DNA of 43,096 bases, taken from contig JAAEZB010000022.1 of assembly GCA_018223085.1 (NCBI GenBank), positions 1 through 43,096 of the forward strand, in the 5' to 3' direction. Source of the DNA: Paracoccaceae bacterium (GTDB lineage Bacteria > Pseudomonadota > Alphaproteobacteria > Rhodobacterales > Rhodobacteraceae). The number at the start of each line of letters is the position of its first letter. The first letter of the stretch is position 1. Made by a program: the position numbers and the translations under genes. The notes beneath the pieces were generated by a model, which was not told the DNA's origin, did not search any database, and saw nothing but the letters and a program-made list of their open reading frames with translations. This document shows, in pieces, positions 24,285-33,435 of the stretch.

Positions 24285-24320
24285 GTCGCGGTGAGGCAAA
24301 AGGCGTCGCTGTGCGGCAAA
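24285..24320. promoter_or_regulatory. direct repeat with 20-bp period before the Rieske gene
   Basis: GTCGCGGTGAGGCAAA (24285-24300) and GTCGCTGTGCGGCAAA (24305-24320) agree at 14 of 16 positions, pattern GTCGCNGTGNGGCAAA. The 20-bp period puts both on one face of the helix, about two turns apart, as for a dimeric or cooperative regulator. The nine bases GGCGTCGCT that lead into the second copy also occur at 23299-23307, before the regulator gene. Confidence 0.5.
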
Positions 24321-24371
24321 TGAACTGACACATTCCCGGCTAGCTTTTCTTCATCGCAAGAGGAGTTCGCC

Positions 24372-25529
24372 ATGGAAGTGCAAGATTTGTCGGCCGTGCG
24401 CCGTCCAGTAGAAGAGGCCCTCGGCCTGCCCAATAGCCATTACGCCGACCCGGCCCAGTTCGAAGCTGAAAAAAAGGCGGTTCTGTCCGCCTCATGGTCC
24501 GGTCTTGCTGTCGCGGCTGACGTGCCAGAGGCCGGAGACGCGGTGCCGATCTCTTTTCTTGGTATGCCGCTGCTCCTGATCCGCGACAAGCAAGAACAGG
24601 TTCGTGTCTTCTATAATACCTGCCGCCACCGCGGCATGATCCTTGTCGAAGAGCCGCGTAAGATCGAAGGCGCGATCCGTTGCCCCTATCATTCCTGGTG
24701 CTATGCCACCGATGGTCGCCTCGTCACCACGCCCCATGTCGGCGGCCCCGGCCAGAACACCCACGCGGCCGTCGAACGCTCCGAACTCGGCCTTGTCGAG
24801 GTCCGTAGCCATATCTGGCGCGACGTGGTCTTTATCAACATCTCCGGCGACGCCGCCCCCTTTGAAGAGGTCCATGCCGACCTGCTGAAACGCTGGGAAG
24901 AGGTCGAGAAACCCGTCTACCATGGTGGCCCCGATAGCAAGTTTACCCTTGAGGTCGCGACCAACTGGAAACTCGCCGTCGAAAACTACTGCGAGAGCTA
25001 TCACCTGCCTTGGGTGCACCCCGGCCTCAACAGCTACTCGCGCCTTGAGGATCACTACAACATCAACGAACCGGGCCAATATTCCGGTCAGGGCACCCTC
25101 GTCTACCGCCAGCTCAAAGGCGACAATGGTGAGGTCTTCCCAGATTTCGAAGGTCTCTCGGACAAGTGGGACGAAGGCGCGGAATATGTTGCGGTCTATC
25201 CCAACGTCCTCCTCGGAGCCCAGCGGGACCACGCCTTCGCCATCGTGCTGGAACCCGTCTCCATTGATCAGACGGTGGAACATATCCACCTCTACTACGC
25301 GACCCCTCAAACCGACGAAGCCTTGCGCGCTCGCAACACGCAACTTTGGAAAACTGTGTTCGAGGAAGACGTGTTCGTCGTCGAAGGCATGCAAAAGGGC
25401 CGTCACGCGGTCGGCTTTGACGGAGGCCGCTTCTCGCCCGCCATGGACGGGCCGACCCATTGCTTCCACGATTGGGTCGCCTCGCGCTATGAACTGGCCG
25501 CTGCCAACCAAAGCACAGCCGCCGAATGA
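24372..25529 (+). CDS. Rieske non-haem iron oxygenase, alpha subunit
   Basis: The 385-residue protein has a Rieske [2Fe-2S] site C84-R-H86 and C104-P-Y-H107, and a catalytic domain with the mononuclear iron ligands H211 and H216 in N-Y-C-E-S-Y-H-L-P-W-V-H and probably D333 in E-E-D-V-F-V-V-E-G-M-Q. The residue that bridges the two metal centres in most members is Asp; here the corresponding position holds Glu (Glu208), as in carnitine monooxygenase CntA. Closest general types are the oxygenases of quaternary amines such as glycine betaine, carnitine or stachydrine; the substrate is unproven. No reductase gene is adjacent. AGAGGAG lies 8 bases before the ATG. It overlaps the next gene by ATGA. 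Confidence 0.9.
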   Translation: MEVQDLSAVRRPVEEALGLPNSHYADPAQFEAEKKAVLSASWSGLAVAADVPEAGDAVPISFLGMPLLLIRDKQEQVRVFYNTCRHRGMILVEEPRKIEGAIRCPYHSWCYATDGRLVTTPHVGGPGQNTHAAVERSELGLVEVRSHIWRDVVFINISGDAAPFEEVHADLLKRWEEVEKPVYHGGPDSKFTLEVATNWKLAVENYCESYHLPWVHPGLNSYSRLEDHYNINEPGQYSGQGTLVYRQLKGDNGEVFPDFEGLSDKWDEGAEYVAVYPNVLLGAQRDHAFAIVLEPVSIDQTVEHIHLYYATPQTDEALRARNTQLWKTVFEEDVFVVEGMQKGRHAVGFDGGRFSPAMDGPTHCFHDWVASRYELAAANQSTAAE

Positions 25530-25741
25530 GCGCTGCGCTCGACACCCGCCTTCTGGCCGCGCATGAGACCGGCGACCGCCGGTCTCTCGTGGCGCTCTAC
25601 CGGGAGGCGGCCGAGGGCGCGAACGCAGATGAGGCCCGCGGCTTTTACCTGACCCACGCCTATGTCTATGCTCTCGAAGAGGGCCACCCCATGGCGCGCG
25701 ACCTGCACGCGCTGCTCTGCGCCATGGGCCGCGAAGAGTAA
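25526..25741 (+). CDS. 71-residue protein coupled to the Rieske oxygenase
   Basis: The ATG overlaps the Rieske stop codon (ATGA, 25526-25529), so it is translationally coupled. The protein is all-helical in appearance with two amphipathic helices: residues 5-31 (L-L-A-A-H-E-T-G-D-R-R-S-L-V-A-L-Y) and 37-68 (E-A-R-G-F-Y-L-T-H-A-Y-V-Y-A-L-E). The pattern resembles one TPR/Sel1-like helical hairpin. No Cys, no signal peptide. I do not recognise a named family. Tight coupling suggests a partner or accessory of the oxygenase, which is inference. It converges with the DUF2189 gene, the stops being 4 bases apart. Confidence 0.7.
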   Translation: MSAALDTRLLAAHETGDRRSLVALYREAAEGANADEARGFYLTHAYVYALEEGHPMARDLHALLCAMGREE

Positions 25742-25745
25742 GAGA

Positions 25746-26585
25746 TCAGGCCAACGCGTCCTCAATCTCACCTTCGGCTTCTATCTCGGCGGCATAGGCC
25801 TCTGCTTCCGCCGCCCCGGCCTCTTTCATCAGCGAATAAAGGTGCCACGAAGCATGCCCAAGAAGCGGCAGCACCAACAATAGCCCAAGGAACCCCGGTG
25901 CCATCGCCACAAAGGTCAGCACCGCAATCAGCGCGGCCCAAAGGATCATCGGCACGAAATTTTCCGTCACGCTCTGAAAGCTGGTAATCATCGCGGTGAC
26001 AAAATCCAGCTCCCGGTCAAGAAGAAGCGGCAGCGACAAAACCGTAATCATATAGAGCAAAAGCGCAAACGCCGCCCCCACCACCGAGCCAACCCCAAGC
26101 ATCATCAGCCCGTTGCCGCTCAGGTAGACCTCGTAGGAGGACGAGACATTGGTCATCGTCGACAGGCCAAGGAACAGGGCGAAAATCATGTGTGCAAGGA
26201 AGAACCAGAATAGGAACACAACCACGACCACCGCACAGATCGACGGCAATTGCCGTTTACTCTGCCGCCCGACGACGCCAAAAATCGCGTAAAGGTCCAT
26301 GGCACGGCCCTGCTCAAGGCGCCGCGACACCTCGTAAAGCCCAACGGCGGCGAACGGCCCCAATAGCGGAAAGCCAATCGCCGCAAAGACCAACCAATAG
26401 CTCTGCCCTGTTGCCATGGTGATCCATGTGATGAGCCATCCCGCCAGCACGTAAAACACCGAGAACACGAACCCGTATCCCGGCTTGGTCCTGAAGTCGC
26501 GCCAACCGCGTGCCAATGCCTCGCGCAGCATCGCAATCGTGACCGTGCCCAGTTCGGGCACCCCGTGTTGTGGCTTGTCCGGCAT
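25746..26585 (-). CDS. DUF2189 integral membrane protein
   Basis: The 279-residue protein has the DUF2189 layout: a soluble start containing A-L-A-R-G-W-R-D-F, then six membrane helices (about 45-70, 73-90, 118-145, 160-185, 205-225 and 228-250), and an acidic Ala/Glu-rich tail. [21 protein letters not shown] is the family signature. It is an inner-membrane protein of unknown role. A GGGAGG a few bases before the ATG supports the start. The gene lies 50 bases after the amidase gene and may be its operon partner. Confidence 0.85.
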   Translation of the reverse strand: MPDKPQHGVPELGTVTIAMLREALARGWRDFRTKPGYGFVFSVFYVLAGWLITWITMATGQSYWLVFAAIGFPLLGPFAAVGLYEVSRRLEQGRAMDLYAIFGVVGRQSKRQLPSICAVVVVVFLFWFFLAHMIFALFLGLSTMTNVSSSYEVYLSGNGLMMLGVGSVVGAAFALLLYMITVLSLPLLLDRELDFVTAMITSFQSVTENFVPMILWAALIAVLTFVAMAPGFLGLLLVLPLLGHASWHLYSLMKEAGAAEAEAYAAEIEAEGEIEDALA

Positions 26586-26635
26586 CCATCCCTCCCAAAA
26601 TGCATGTCGTTTTTTCGATATGACCCCGTGTCACT

Positions 26636-28069
26636 TCACAAATCAACCTTTTCGAACACCGGCGCGCGCTGCTCGGGCCAGCGTGTCGCCGCGTGATAGG
26701 CCTGCGCGATCTCCAAGAGCGCCCTATCCGCTCCCTTACGTGCAATAAGCTGCATCCCCATCGGCAGGCCATTATCGCCAAACCCCACCGGCACACTGAT
26801 CGCCGGAAGCCCCGCAAGGCTCGCCGGCACCACAACCTCCATCCAGCGATGGTAGGTATCCATCGCCTGCCCCCCAATCGCCTCCGGCCAACGCCACTCA
26901 ACCGGGAAGGGCCAGACCTGCGCCGTCGGCAGCGCCAGAACGTCATAGGTCTCGAACAACTCCGCCGCCTTTTCGAACCACCGCGCCCGCGCCGCGCCCG
27001 CCCGCGTAATCGCCATCGCATCAAGGCCAAGCCCCGCCTCAACCTCCCAGATTGCCTCGGGCTTGAGCTTATGGCGTGTCGCGGCATTGGCATGAAGCGG
27101 TGCAAGCTCCGAGGCCACCGCCCAGTGACGCAAAGTAAGCCAGCTTTCCCAAAGCCGCCCCGCCGCCATCGGCGGTGCCAGTGCCTCAACCGCGGCCCCA
27201 AGCCCCTCCATGGCCCCAAGCCCCGCCTCACAGAGCGACAGGATACCGTCCTCCATCCCGTAGGCCCCGCCCCAATCGCCGAGCCAACCAATCCGCACCC
27301 CCTCAAGCCGCTCGCGCGGCGCAAGGGTCCAGTCCTGCACCGCCACATTATGGGGCACCTGCGGATTGGGCCGTGCAATCACCGACATCAACAACGCCAA
27401 ATCGGCAGGGCTGCGCGCCATCGGCCCATTGGTGGAAATCTGCTGCAGAAAGGTCTCGCCGCCCGCATCCCTGGGAACGACGCCCCAACTCGGCCGGAAC
27501 CCGTAAATATTACAGAACCCCGCCGGATTCCTCAGGCTCCCCATCATGTCCGACCCATCCGCCAAGGCCACCATCCGCGCCGCCAACGCCGCCGCCGCGC
27601 CTCCCGACGACCCGCCCGCGCTCTTGCCCGGATCATACGGATTGAACGTCGCCCCAAAGACCGGATTAAACGTATGCGACCCAAGGCCAAACTCCGGCAC
27701 ATTGGTCTTACCTATGAAAATCGCCCCCGCCGCACGCATCCCGGCCACCATGTGATCGTCTTCCGGCGCAGGTGTGTCGGCAAAAAGCGGCGATCCCATC
27801 GAAGTCGGCACCCCCTTTACCGAGGCAAAATCCTTGATCGCCATCGGAAGCCCGTGCAACGCGCCCCGCTCAGCAACGGGGACTTGATCCGCCGCGCGCG
27901 CCTCTGCCATCAACACGTCGCTGTCACGGCGCGACACAATGGCATTCAGTGCCGGATTACGGGCCTCCACCCGCGCCAGTGTCGCCGCCATGACCTCTTC
28001 GGCCGAAACCGCTCCACTGCGCAGCGCCCCAACAAGCGCGCCCGCATCCCACTCTAGAAATTCGCTCAT
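26636..28069 (-). CDS. amidase signature (AS) family amidase
   Basis: The 477-residue enzyme has the Ser-Ser-Lys catalytic set of the amidase signature family: the Lys in M-A-I-K-D-F (about residue 79), and the Gly/Ser-rich S-A-G-G-S-S-G-G-A-A-A-A-L-A-A-R-M (about 150-166) with both Ser residues. It hydrolyses amide bonds; the substrate cannot be told, and the GatA subunit is unlikely because the partner genes gatB/gatC are absent. The ATG at 28069 is preceded by GGGAGGG; the longer open frame crosses into the repeat at 28131-28200 and is rejected. It lies after prfB in the same direction, separated by that repeat. Confidence 0.9.
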   Translation of the reverse strand: MSEFLEWDAGALVGALRSGAVSAEEVMAATLARVEARNPALNAIVSRRDSDVLMAEARAADQVPVAERGALHGLPMAIKDFASVKGVPTSMGSPLFADTPAPEDDHMVAGMRAAGAIFIGKTNVPEFGLGSHTFNPVFGATFNPYDPGKSAGGSSGGAAAALAARMVALADGSDMMGSLRNPAGFCNIYGFRPSWGVVPRDAGGETFLQQISTNGPMARSPADLALLMSVIARPNPQVPHNVAVQDWTLAPRERLEGVRIGWLGDWGGAYGMEDGILSLCEAGLGAMEGLGAAVEALAPPMAAGRLWESWLTLRHWAVASELAPLHANAATRHKLKPEAIWEVEAGLGLDAMAITRAGAARARWFEKAAELFETYDVLALPTAQVWPFPVEWRWPEAIGGQAMDTYHRWMEVVVPASLAGLPAISVPVGFGDNGLPMGMQLIARKGADRALLEIAQAYHAATRWPEQRAPVFEKVDL

Positions 28070-28130
28070 GCGTCCCTCCCCCAGTTGCCCACAAAGGCTA
28101 AAGGCCCCACGCATTTGCGCAAGGCCCCTG

Positions 28131-28200
28131 TCTTCTTCTCTGGATAAATACTCCGGGGTGAATTGGCCGCACTTTGCGGCCAAGAGGGGCAGCGCCCCTC
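28131..28200. repeat. two-hairpin intergenic repeat, copy 2
   Basis: The 5' part TCTTCTTCTCTGGATAAATA, then CTCCGGGGTGAA, hairpin 1 TTGGCCGC-ACTTT-GCGGCCAA and hairpin 2 AGGGGCA-G-CGCCCCT. It lies between prfB (stop at 28205) and the amidase start, and ends 4 bases past the prfB stop. Confidence 0.82.
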
Positions 28201-28204
28201 CCCC

Positions 28205-29332
28205 TTAATCCTCGGCTTGAGCGTCGGCGCGGCTCTTGCCCGCCACATCCATGGCCAGCGTCGCCGCCATAAACCCGTCAAGGTCGCCATCCAACACGCC
28301 CTTGGTGTCCGAGGTCTCATGGTTGGTACGCAGGTCTTTCACCATCTGGTAGGGCTGCAACACGTAAGACCGGATCTGGTTGCCCCAACCGGCATCCCCC
28401 TTGGCCTCATGCGCCTCGTTGATCGCCGCGTTGCGCATATCCATCTCGCGCTGATAAAGCCGCGATTTGAGCGCCTTCATCGCAATATCGCGGTTCTGGT
28501 GCTGCGACTTTTCCGATGATGTGACAACGATCCCGGTCGGGATGTGGGTGATCCGCACCGCCGAGTCGGTGGTGTTGACGTGCTGACCGCCCGCGCCAGA
28601 CGAACGATAAGTATCAATGCGGATTTCCGACGGGTTGACCTCGATCTCGATATTGTCGTCCACCACCGGGTAAACCCAAACCGAGCTGAACGAGGTATGG
28701 CGCTTGGCCGCCGAGTCATAAGGCGAAATCCGCACGAGGCGATGCACACCGCTCTCGGATTTGAGCCAACCATAGGCGTTATGGCCGGAAATCTTATAAG
28801 CGGCGGATTTGATCCCCGCTTCTTCGCCCGGCGTCTGCGACTGAAGCTCGACCTTGTAGCCCTTCTTCTCGGCCCAACGCACATACATCCGCGCCAGCAT
28901 CGAGGCCCAGTCACAGCTCTCCGTGCCCCCGGCCCCGGCATTGATTTCAAGGAAGGTATCGTTGCTATCGGCCTCACCATTGAGAAGCGCCTCAAGCTCC
29001 TTCTCCGCCGCCTTTACCGCCAGCGCCTTAAGCGCGGTTTCGGCATCGGCGACAACTTCGTCGTCCTCTTCCATCTCGCCAAGTTCGATAAGCTCGATAT
29101 TGTCGGACAGGTCGGTCTCGATCCCCTTCACCGTATCAAACGCATCAACAAGCATCTGACGTTCCCGCATAAGCTTCTGTGCACCCTCGGGGTCGTTCCA
29201 AAGATCGGGATCCTCGACGCGAGCATTGAATTCCTCAAGCCGGTATTGCGCCGTCTCCCAGTCCATGCGCTGGCGCAGCAATTCGAGCGATTTTTCGATT
29301 TCCGCAGCAACGGTCTGGATTTCGGCGCGCAT
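28205..29332 (-). CDS. prfB: peptide chain release factor 2
   Basis: RF2 ends translation at UGA and UAA. The 375-residue protein has the helical N-terminal domain, the stop-codon recognition loop as I-S-P-Y-D-S (S-P-Y in place of the S-P-F of E. coli), the catalytic G-G-Q in [14 protein letters not shown], and a C-terminal helical part. The gene is one uninterrupted frame, so the autoregulatory +1 frameshift of many bacteria is absent. ATG at 29332 is preferred over the TTG three bases upstream. It lies 90 bases after mrcA in the same direction. Confidence 0.96.
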   Translation of the reverse strand: MRAEIQTVAAEIEKSLELLRQRMDWETAQYRLEEFNARVEDPDLWNDPEGAQKLMRERQMLVDAFDTVKGIETDLSDNIELIELGEMEEDDEVVADAETALKALAVKAAEKELEALLNGEADSNDTFLEINAGAGGTESCDWASMLARMYVRWAEKKGYKVELQSQTPGEEAGIKSAAYKISGHNAYGWLKSESGVHRLVRISPYDSAAKRHTSFSSVWVYPVVDDNIEIEVNPSEIRIDTYRSSGAGGQHVNTTDSAVRITHIPTGIVVTSSEKSQHQNRDIAMKALKSRLYQREMDMRNAAINEAHEAKGDAGWGNQIRSYVLQPYQMVKDLRTNHETSDTKGVLDGDLDGFMAATLAMDVAGKSRADAQAED

Positions 29333-29422
29333 CAAAGGTTCCGTTTCTTTTGTATTGTCAGGTCCGCCTGATAAACCAGCGCCGGGGCGCGGGCAAGGCG
29401 GCGCTTGCGGCGGGCTGCCCGG

Positions 29423-31975
29423 TTAGTAGAGACCGCCCGAACTCATGGTGCCAAAATCCGTGTTCTGGCCAAGAAGGGCCTTCTTGCCGGTCGAGGTCGT
29501 GACCTCCTCTGTGTCGGTCTCACCCTCTTCAAAAAGCGGCAGGTTCGATCCCATGGCGAAACCGCCATCATAGGTCACACCGAACACCGGTTCCTCGCCA
29601 TCGCGGAAATATTCGGCGACCACATTGTCCCCCGAAGCCCCGTCATTCAGGCGCGCCCCGGTATAGCGGTCGATCTTGATGAAATGACCGCCCGGCGGCA
29701 CGCGGAACTTACCCGCGCCGTATTTCTCAATCGCTTCGCTCATGAATTCCTGAAACACCGGCCCACAGGTCGACCCGCCATAGGTGCCTCGCCCAAGCGG
29801 GCGCGGACGGTCATGACCGATATAACATCCTGCGACGAGTGTGTTGGTAAAGCCGATGAACCATACGTCCTTGGCTTCGTTGGTTGTCCCCGTCTTGCCC
29901 GCAACCGGCACCGGCAGGTTGATTGCGCTCGACGCCGTACCGCGCTGCACCACACCCTGCATCATGGACGTAAGCTGATAAGCGGTGATCGCGTCCATAA
30001 CCCTCTCGCGGTTGGTTACGATGCGCGGCCCGCGGGTCGGCGCGATGTCTGACCGGTCACAATCAGCACAGTCGCGCTTGTCATGGCGATAGATCGTCTC
30101 GCCATAGCGGTCCTGCACCCGGTCCACGAGGGTCGGCTCCACCCGCTCGCCGCCATTGGCAAACATCGCATAGGCCGCCACCATCTGGAACAATGTGGTC
30201 TCTTCCGAGCCAAGCGAGTTGGCGAGGAACTGGCCCATATTGTCATAAACCCCGAACCGCTCGGCATAATCGGACACAACATCCATCCCGACCTCCTGAG
30301 CCAGGCGGATCGTCATCAGGTTCCGGCTGCGCTCAATCCCTGTCCGCAACGGCGTCGGCCCATAGAACTTGTTGGACGAGTTGCGCGGCCGCCAGACGCC
30401 CTGCGGCGTATCAATCTCGATCGGGGCGTCGATCACGATCGTCGCCGGGCTATAGCCGCTATCGAGCGCCGAGGCATACACAAACGGCTTAAAGGATGAG
30501 CCCGGCTGACGCTTGGCCTGCGTCGCACGGTTAAAGACCGAATCCTGATAGCTAAAACCGCCCTGCATGGCGATCACACGGCCGTTGTTAACGTCCATCG
30601 CCATGAACCCGCCCTGCACTTCCGGCACCTGCCGCAAGGACCAGCGCACAAAGCTGTCATCGTCGTCCTTGGTGATCGCCCGCACGAGGATCACATCCCC
30701 CGCCGCAAGCAAATCGCCCGCAACCTTCGCCTTGCGCCCAAGCTTGCCATCTTCAAGCTGAGGCCGCGCCCAGGTCACATCCTTGGCCGGAATGTAATGA
30801 CCATCCGCATCATCATTGACGCCCTCAATGCCGATCCGCGCGTCATTCTTACCCACCGAGAGAACAACCGCCGGATACCAACGCCCATCAAGATCAATAT
30901 CGCGCGACACATCCGTCTCGCTCAGCGCCGCGCGCCATTTGCCCTCATCACTCAAAAGCGCCGGATCAATACGCTTTTCCGTGCCGCGCCAGACCCCGCG
31001 CGAACGGTCATATTTCTCAAGCGCATGACGCAATGCCCGCGCCGCGACCTCCTGCATCTCCGGGTCGATCGTCGCCCGCACCACCATGCCGCCGGAAAAG
31101 AACTCGTCCTCGCCGAAATCCTTGGAAAGCTGGCGGCGGATCTCGTCGGTGAAATAATCCCGCGGCGGCAATGCCTCTTTGAAACTGTCAAAATCGCCAT
31201 TCTGAACCGAGCGCAGCGGCAATGCCTTTTCCGCCTCATAGGTCGCCTCGGAAATATAGCCGTTCTCCGCCATCTCCCGCAGCACGAAATTGCGCCGCGA
31301 CAAAAGCCGCTCCTTGCGCCGCACCGGATGATAATCCGAGGGCGCCTTGGGCATCGAAGCCAGCGTCGCCGCCTCATGCGGTGCCAGCTCGCTCAGGGAT
31401 TTATTGAAATAGGTCTGCGCCGCCGCAGCCACACCATAGGAGTTTTGCCCGAGGAAAATCTCGTTGAGGTAAAGCTCAAGAATCTGCGCCTTCGAAAGCG
31501 TCTCTTCCACGCGCGTCGCAAGGATGATCTCCTTGATCTTGCGCTCAAGCCGGCGATCCCCAGACAGAAGGAAGTTCTTCATCACCTGCTGAGTGATGGT
31601 CGAGGCCCCGCGCACGTTCTTGCCGCCCGAACGCGCCGCCTCCACGGCCGCTGCCGCGATCCCGCGCGCATCATACCCGCTATGAGTATAGAAATTCTTG
31701 TCCTCGGCCGAGATAAACGCCTGCTTGACCAGTCCCGGAATTTCCTCGGATGGCACGAAAAGCCGCCGTTCCTTGGCAAACTCGTCGATGATCTGCCCCT
31801 CGCCGGAATAAATCCGGCTGATCGTCGGCGGCTTATATTGTGCAAGCGCCTCGTGGCTCGGCAGGTCCCGGCCATACATCCAAAACACCGCCCCGATCGA
31901 AAGCGCGATCACGGCGAGGCCCATCGTCACAAACGTGAAGATGGTTCCAAAAAAGGAAAGAATGAATCGCAACAC
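29423..31975 (-). CDS. mrcA: penicillin-binding protein 1A (glycosyltransferase and transpeptidase)
   Basis: This bifunctional murein synthase has 850 residues. A membrane anchor (about 13-34) precedes the GT51 domain with catalytic Glu91 in I-S-A-E-D-K-N-F-Y and G-A-S-T-I-T-Q-Q-V-M-K-N. An OB-like insert follows, then a transpeptidase domain with S-S-F-K (SxxK), S-R-N (SxN) and K-T-G-T-T-N. The frame is open to 32122, but the GTG at 31975 matches the family start (V-L-R-F-I-L-S-F-F-G), with GGGGTAGG just before it as a weak ribosome site. It follows amiC by 101 bases, forming a cell-wall cluster. Confidence 0.93.
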   Translation of the reverse strand: MLRFILSFFGTIFTFVTMGLAVIALSIGAVFWMYGRDLPSHEALAQYKPPTISRIYSGEGQIIDEFAKERRLFVPSEEIPGLVKQAFISAEDKNFYTHSGYDARGIAAAAVEAARSGGKNVRGASTITQQVMKNFLLSGDRRLERKIKEIILATRVEETLSKAQILELYLNEIFLGQNSYGVAAAAQTYFNKSLSELAPHEAATLASMPKAPSDYHPVRRKERLLSRRNFVLREMAENGYISEATYEAEKALPLRSVQNGDFDSFKEALPPRDYFTDEIRRQLSKDFGEDEFFSGGMVVRATIDPEMQEVAARALRHALEKYDRSRGVWRGTEKRIDPALLSDEGKWRAALSETDVSRDIDLDGRWYPAVVLSVGKNDARIGIEGVNDDADGHYIPAKDVTWARPQLEDGKLGRKAKVAGDLLAAGDVILVRAITKDDDDSFVRWSLRQVPEVQGGFMAMDVNNGRVIAMQGGFSYQDSVFNRATQAKRQPGSSFKPFVYASALDSGYSPATIVIDAPIEIDTPQGVWRPRNSSNKFYGPTPLRTGIERSRNLMTIRLAQEVGMDVVSDYAERFGVYDNMGQFLANSLGSEETTLFQMVAAYAMFANGGERVEPTLVDRVQDRYGETIYRHDKRDCADCDRSDIAPTRGPRIVTNRERVMDAITAYQLTSMMQGVVQRGTASSAINLPVPVAGKTGTTNEAKDVWFIGFTNTLVAGCYIGHDRPRPLGRGTYGGSTCGPVFQEFMSEAIEKYGAGKFRVPPGGHFIKIDRYTGARLNDGASGDNVVAEYFRDGEEPVFGVTYDGGFAMGSNLPLFEEGETDTEEVTTSTGKKALLGQNTDFGTMSSGGLY

Positions 31976-32076
31976 GCGCCTACCCCGTTTCGCACTTGGT
32001 TCTGACGTTTCTATATAGACGCCGCACCGGAGGGTCAAAACACATCCCCGCGCGCCCTTGGCACCTTTTCGCCGCC

Positions 32077-33306
32077 CTACTGCCTGAGAAGACCGCGCAT
32101 TTCCTCGTCTTCCTCCACCCAAAGCTGTAGCGCATCACGGATGGCCCCCGCCATGAGCGCGCGCCAGTTCGGATCGGTTAGCCGCTCCAGATCGGCTTTT
32201 GACGATAGGAACCCCACTTCGAGCAGCACCGATGGCACATCCGCGGCCTTGAGAACCGAAAACCCCGCATGGCGCAGAGGTTTCTTGTTGAGCGACCCTG
32301 TCGTCTCGCGAATCTGCCGCGCAAGGAGGCCCGCAAACAGATCCGTGCGCGGCTGCGTCTCAAGACGCGCCAGATCAAGAAGCACATTGGCCACCTCGTC
32401 ATCCGCCTTCGACAGGTCAATCCCGGCCAGAATATCGGCGCGGTCATGGCGCTCGGCAAGGATTTCTGACGCCTTGTCCGAGGCCTCTTCCGAAAGGGTA
32501 TAGACCGTCGCCCCCGTGGCATGGCCTTGGCTTAGGGCATCAGCGTGCAGCGAGATAAAAATATCCGCCCCCGCCTCATGGGCAATCGACACCCGCCGCT
32601 CAAGCGACACAAAGACATCCTCGTCCCGCGTCATCACGACCTCGAACGCCCCCGTGCGCCGCAATGTGTCGCGCAGCTCGCGCCCGAAAGTCAGCATCAG
32701 AGTTTTCTCATTGACCTCTCCACGCTCTGCGCCGGGATCAATCCCGCCATGGCCCGGGTCAATCACAACCACCACAGGCGCCCAGTCTGGCCGCTCTTGC
32801 CGTGTACTGACCGGCGGTAGCGCCGGTTCCGGCAGGTCCCAACGCGGATCGCGCGGCGCTCCTGCCTGCGCGGCATAGTCCGCCCCGCTGACCGGGGTGA
32901 GCACCACCTCAAGCTGCGCCGCGCCACTGGTCTCATCCACCGCAAGCGCCGCCGTCTTGACGCCAAGCGCCGCCTCAAGGCCGATCACCATCCGGCTCCA
33001 ACCGGGGCGAAACTGTCCGAACCGCACCGCGCCTATGCCCTCGGCCTGACCAAGCGCGTCTGCGGTAAAACCGCGCCAATCCACCTCGCGGAAATCGAGC
33101 ACCAACCGCTTTGGGTCTTCAAGCTGAAACACCCGCCAAGGCACGCCCTGCGACAGATCGAGCCGCAACGTGACCTCCCCGCGCCAGCCCTCGCTAAAGC
33201 CACTGGTCGCGCCATCAATGCGCGCCAAACCGCTCAACTCCTGTGCTTGCACCGGTGCCGAAAACGCCCAAACGAACGCGCATATAATCGCAATGATCCT
33301 GCTCAT
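32077..33306 (-). CDS. amiC: N-acetylmuramoyl-L-alanine amidase with AMIN domain
   Basis: This periplasmic amidase cuts the stem peptide from murein during daughter-cell separation. The 409 residues comprise a signal peptide (1-21, ending V-Q-A-Q), an AMIN domain (about 25-125, murein and division-site binding), and an Amidase_3 domain with zinc ligands in D-P-G-H-G-G, V-N-E-K, S-L-H-A-D-A and L-L-E-V-G-F-L-S. The ATG at 33306 follows AGAGGG closely. Amidases of this class need an EnvC/NlpD-type activator, not present here. It is upstream of mrcA in the same direction. Confidence 0.93.
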   Translation of the reverse strand: MSRIIAIICAFVWAFSAPVQAQELSGLARIDGATSGFSEGWRGEVTLRLDLSQGVPWRVFQLEDPKRLVLDFREVDWRGFTADALGQAEGIGAVRFGQFRPGWSRMVIGLEAALGVKTAALAVDETSGAAQLEVVLTPVSGADYAAQAGAPRDPRWDLPEPALPPVSTRQERPDWAPVVVVIDPGHGGIDPGAERGEVNEKTLMLTFGRELRDTLRRTGAFEVVMTRDEDVFVSLERRVSIAHEAGADIFISLHADALSQGHATGATVYTLSEEASDKASEILAERHDRADILAGIDLSKADDEVANVLLDLARLETQPRTDLFAGLLARQIRETTGSLNKKPLRHAGFSVLKAADVPSVLLEVGFLSSKADLERLTDPNWRALMAGAIRDALQLWVEEDEEMRGLLRQ

Positions 33307-33377
33307 GATCCCTCTCACGGGTGATCTCTTTGCCCGCATCTTACACTGCGGACCTCGGCCCGCCAACGGCCCAAAAT

Positions 33378-33421
33378 CCGCACCACCGCGATGCATACGC
33401 GATACAGACGCGATGCAGACG
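33378..33421 (+). repeat. 11-bp tandem repeat array, copy C (4 units)
   Basis: Four consecutive 11-mers: CCGCACCACCG, CGATGCATACG, CGATACAGACG and CGATGCAGACG, preceded by AAAAT as in copy A. It occupies the gap between the stop codon of the aminotransferase gene and the start of amiC (both minus strand). Confidence 0.75.
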
Positions 33422-33435
33422 TGCCTTTTGGGGCC

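Noticed and set aside
26693-28057. 454-residue plus-strand frame over the amidase gene
   Set aside because: Low-complexity Arg/Pro/His composition and complete overlap with a confident amidase gene.
28205-29332. Programmed frameshift in prfB
   Set aside because: The gene is one continuous frame from ATG to stop, with no internal UGA near codon 26.
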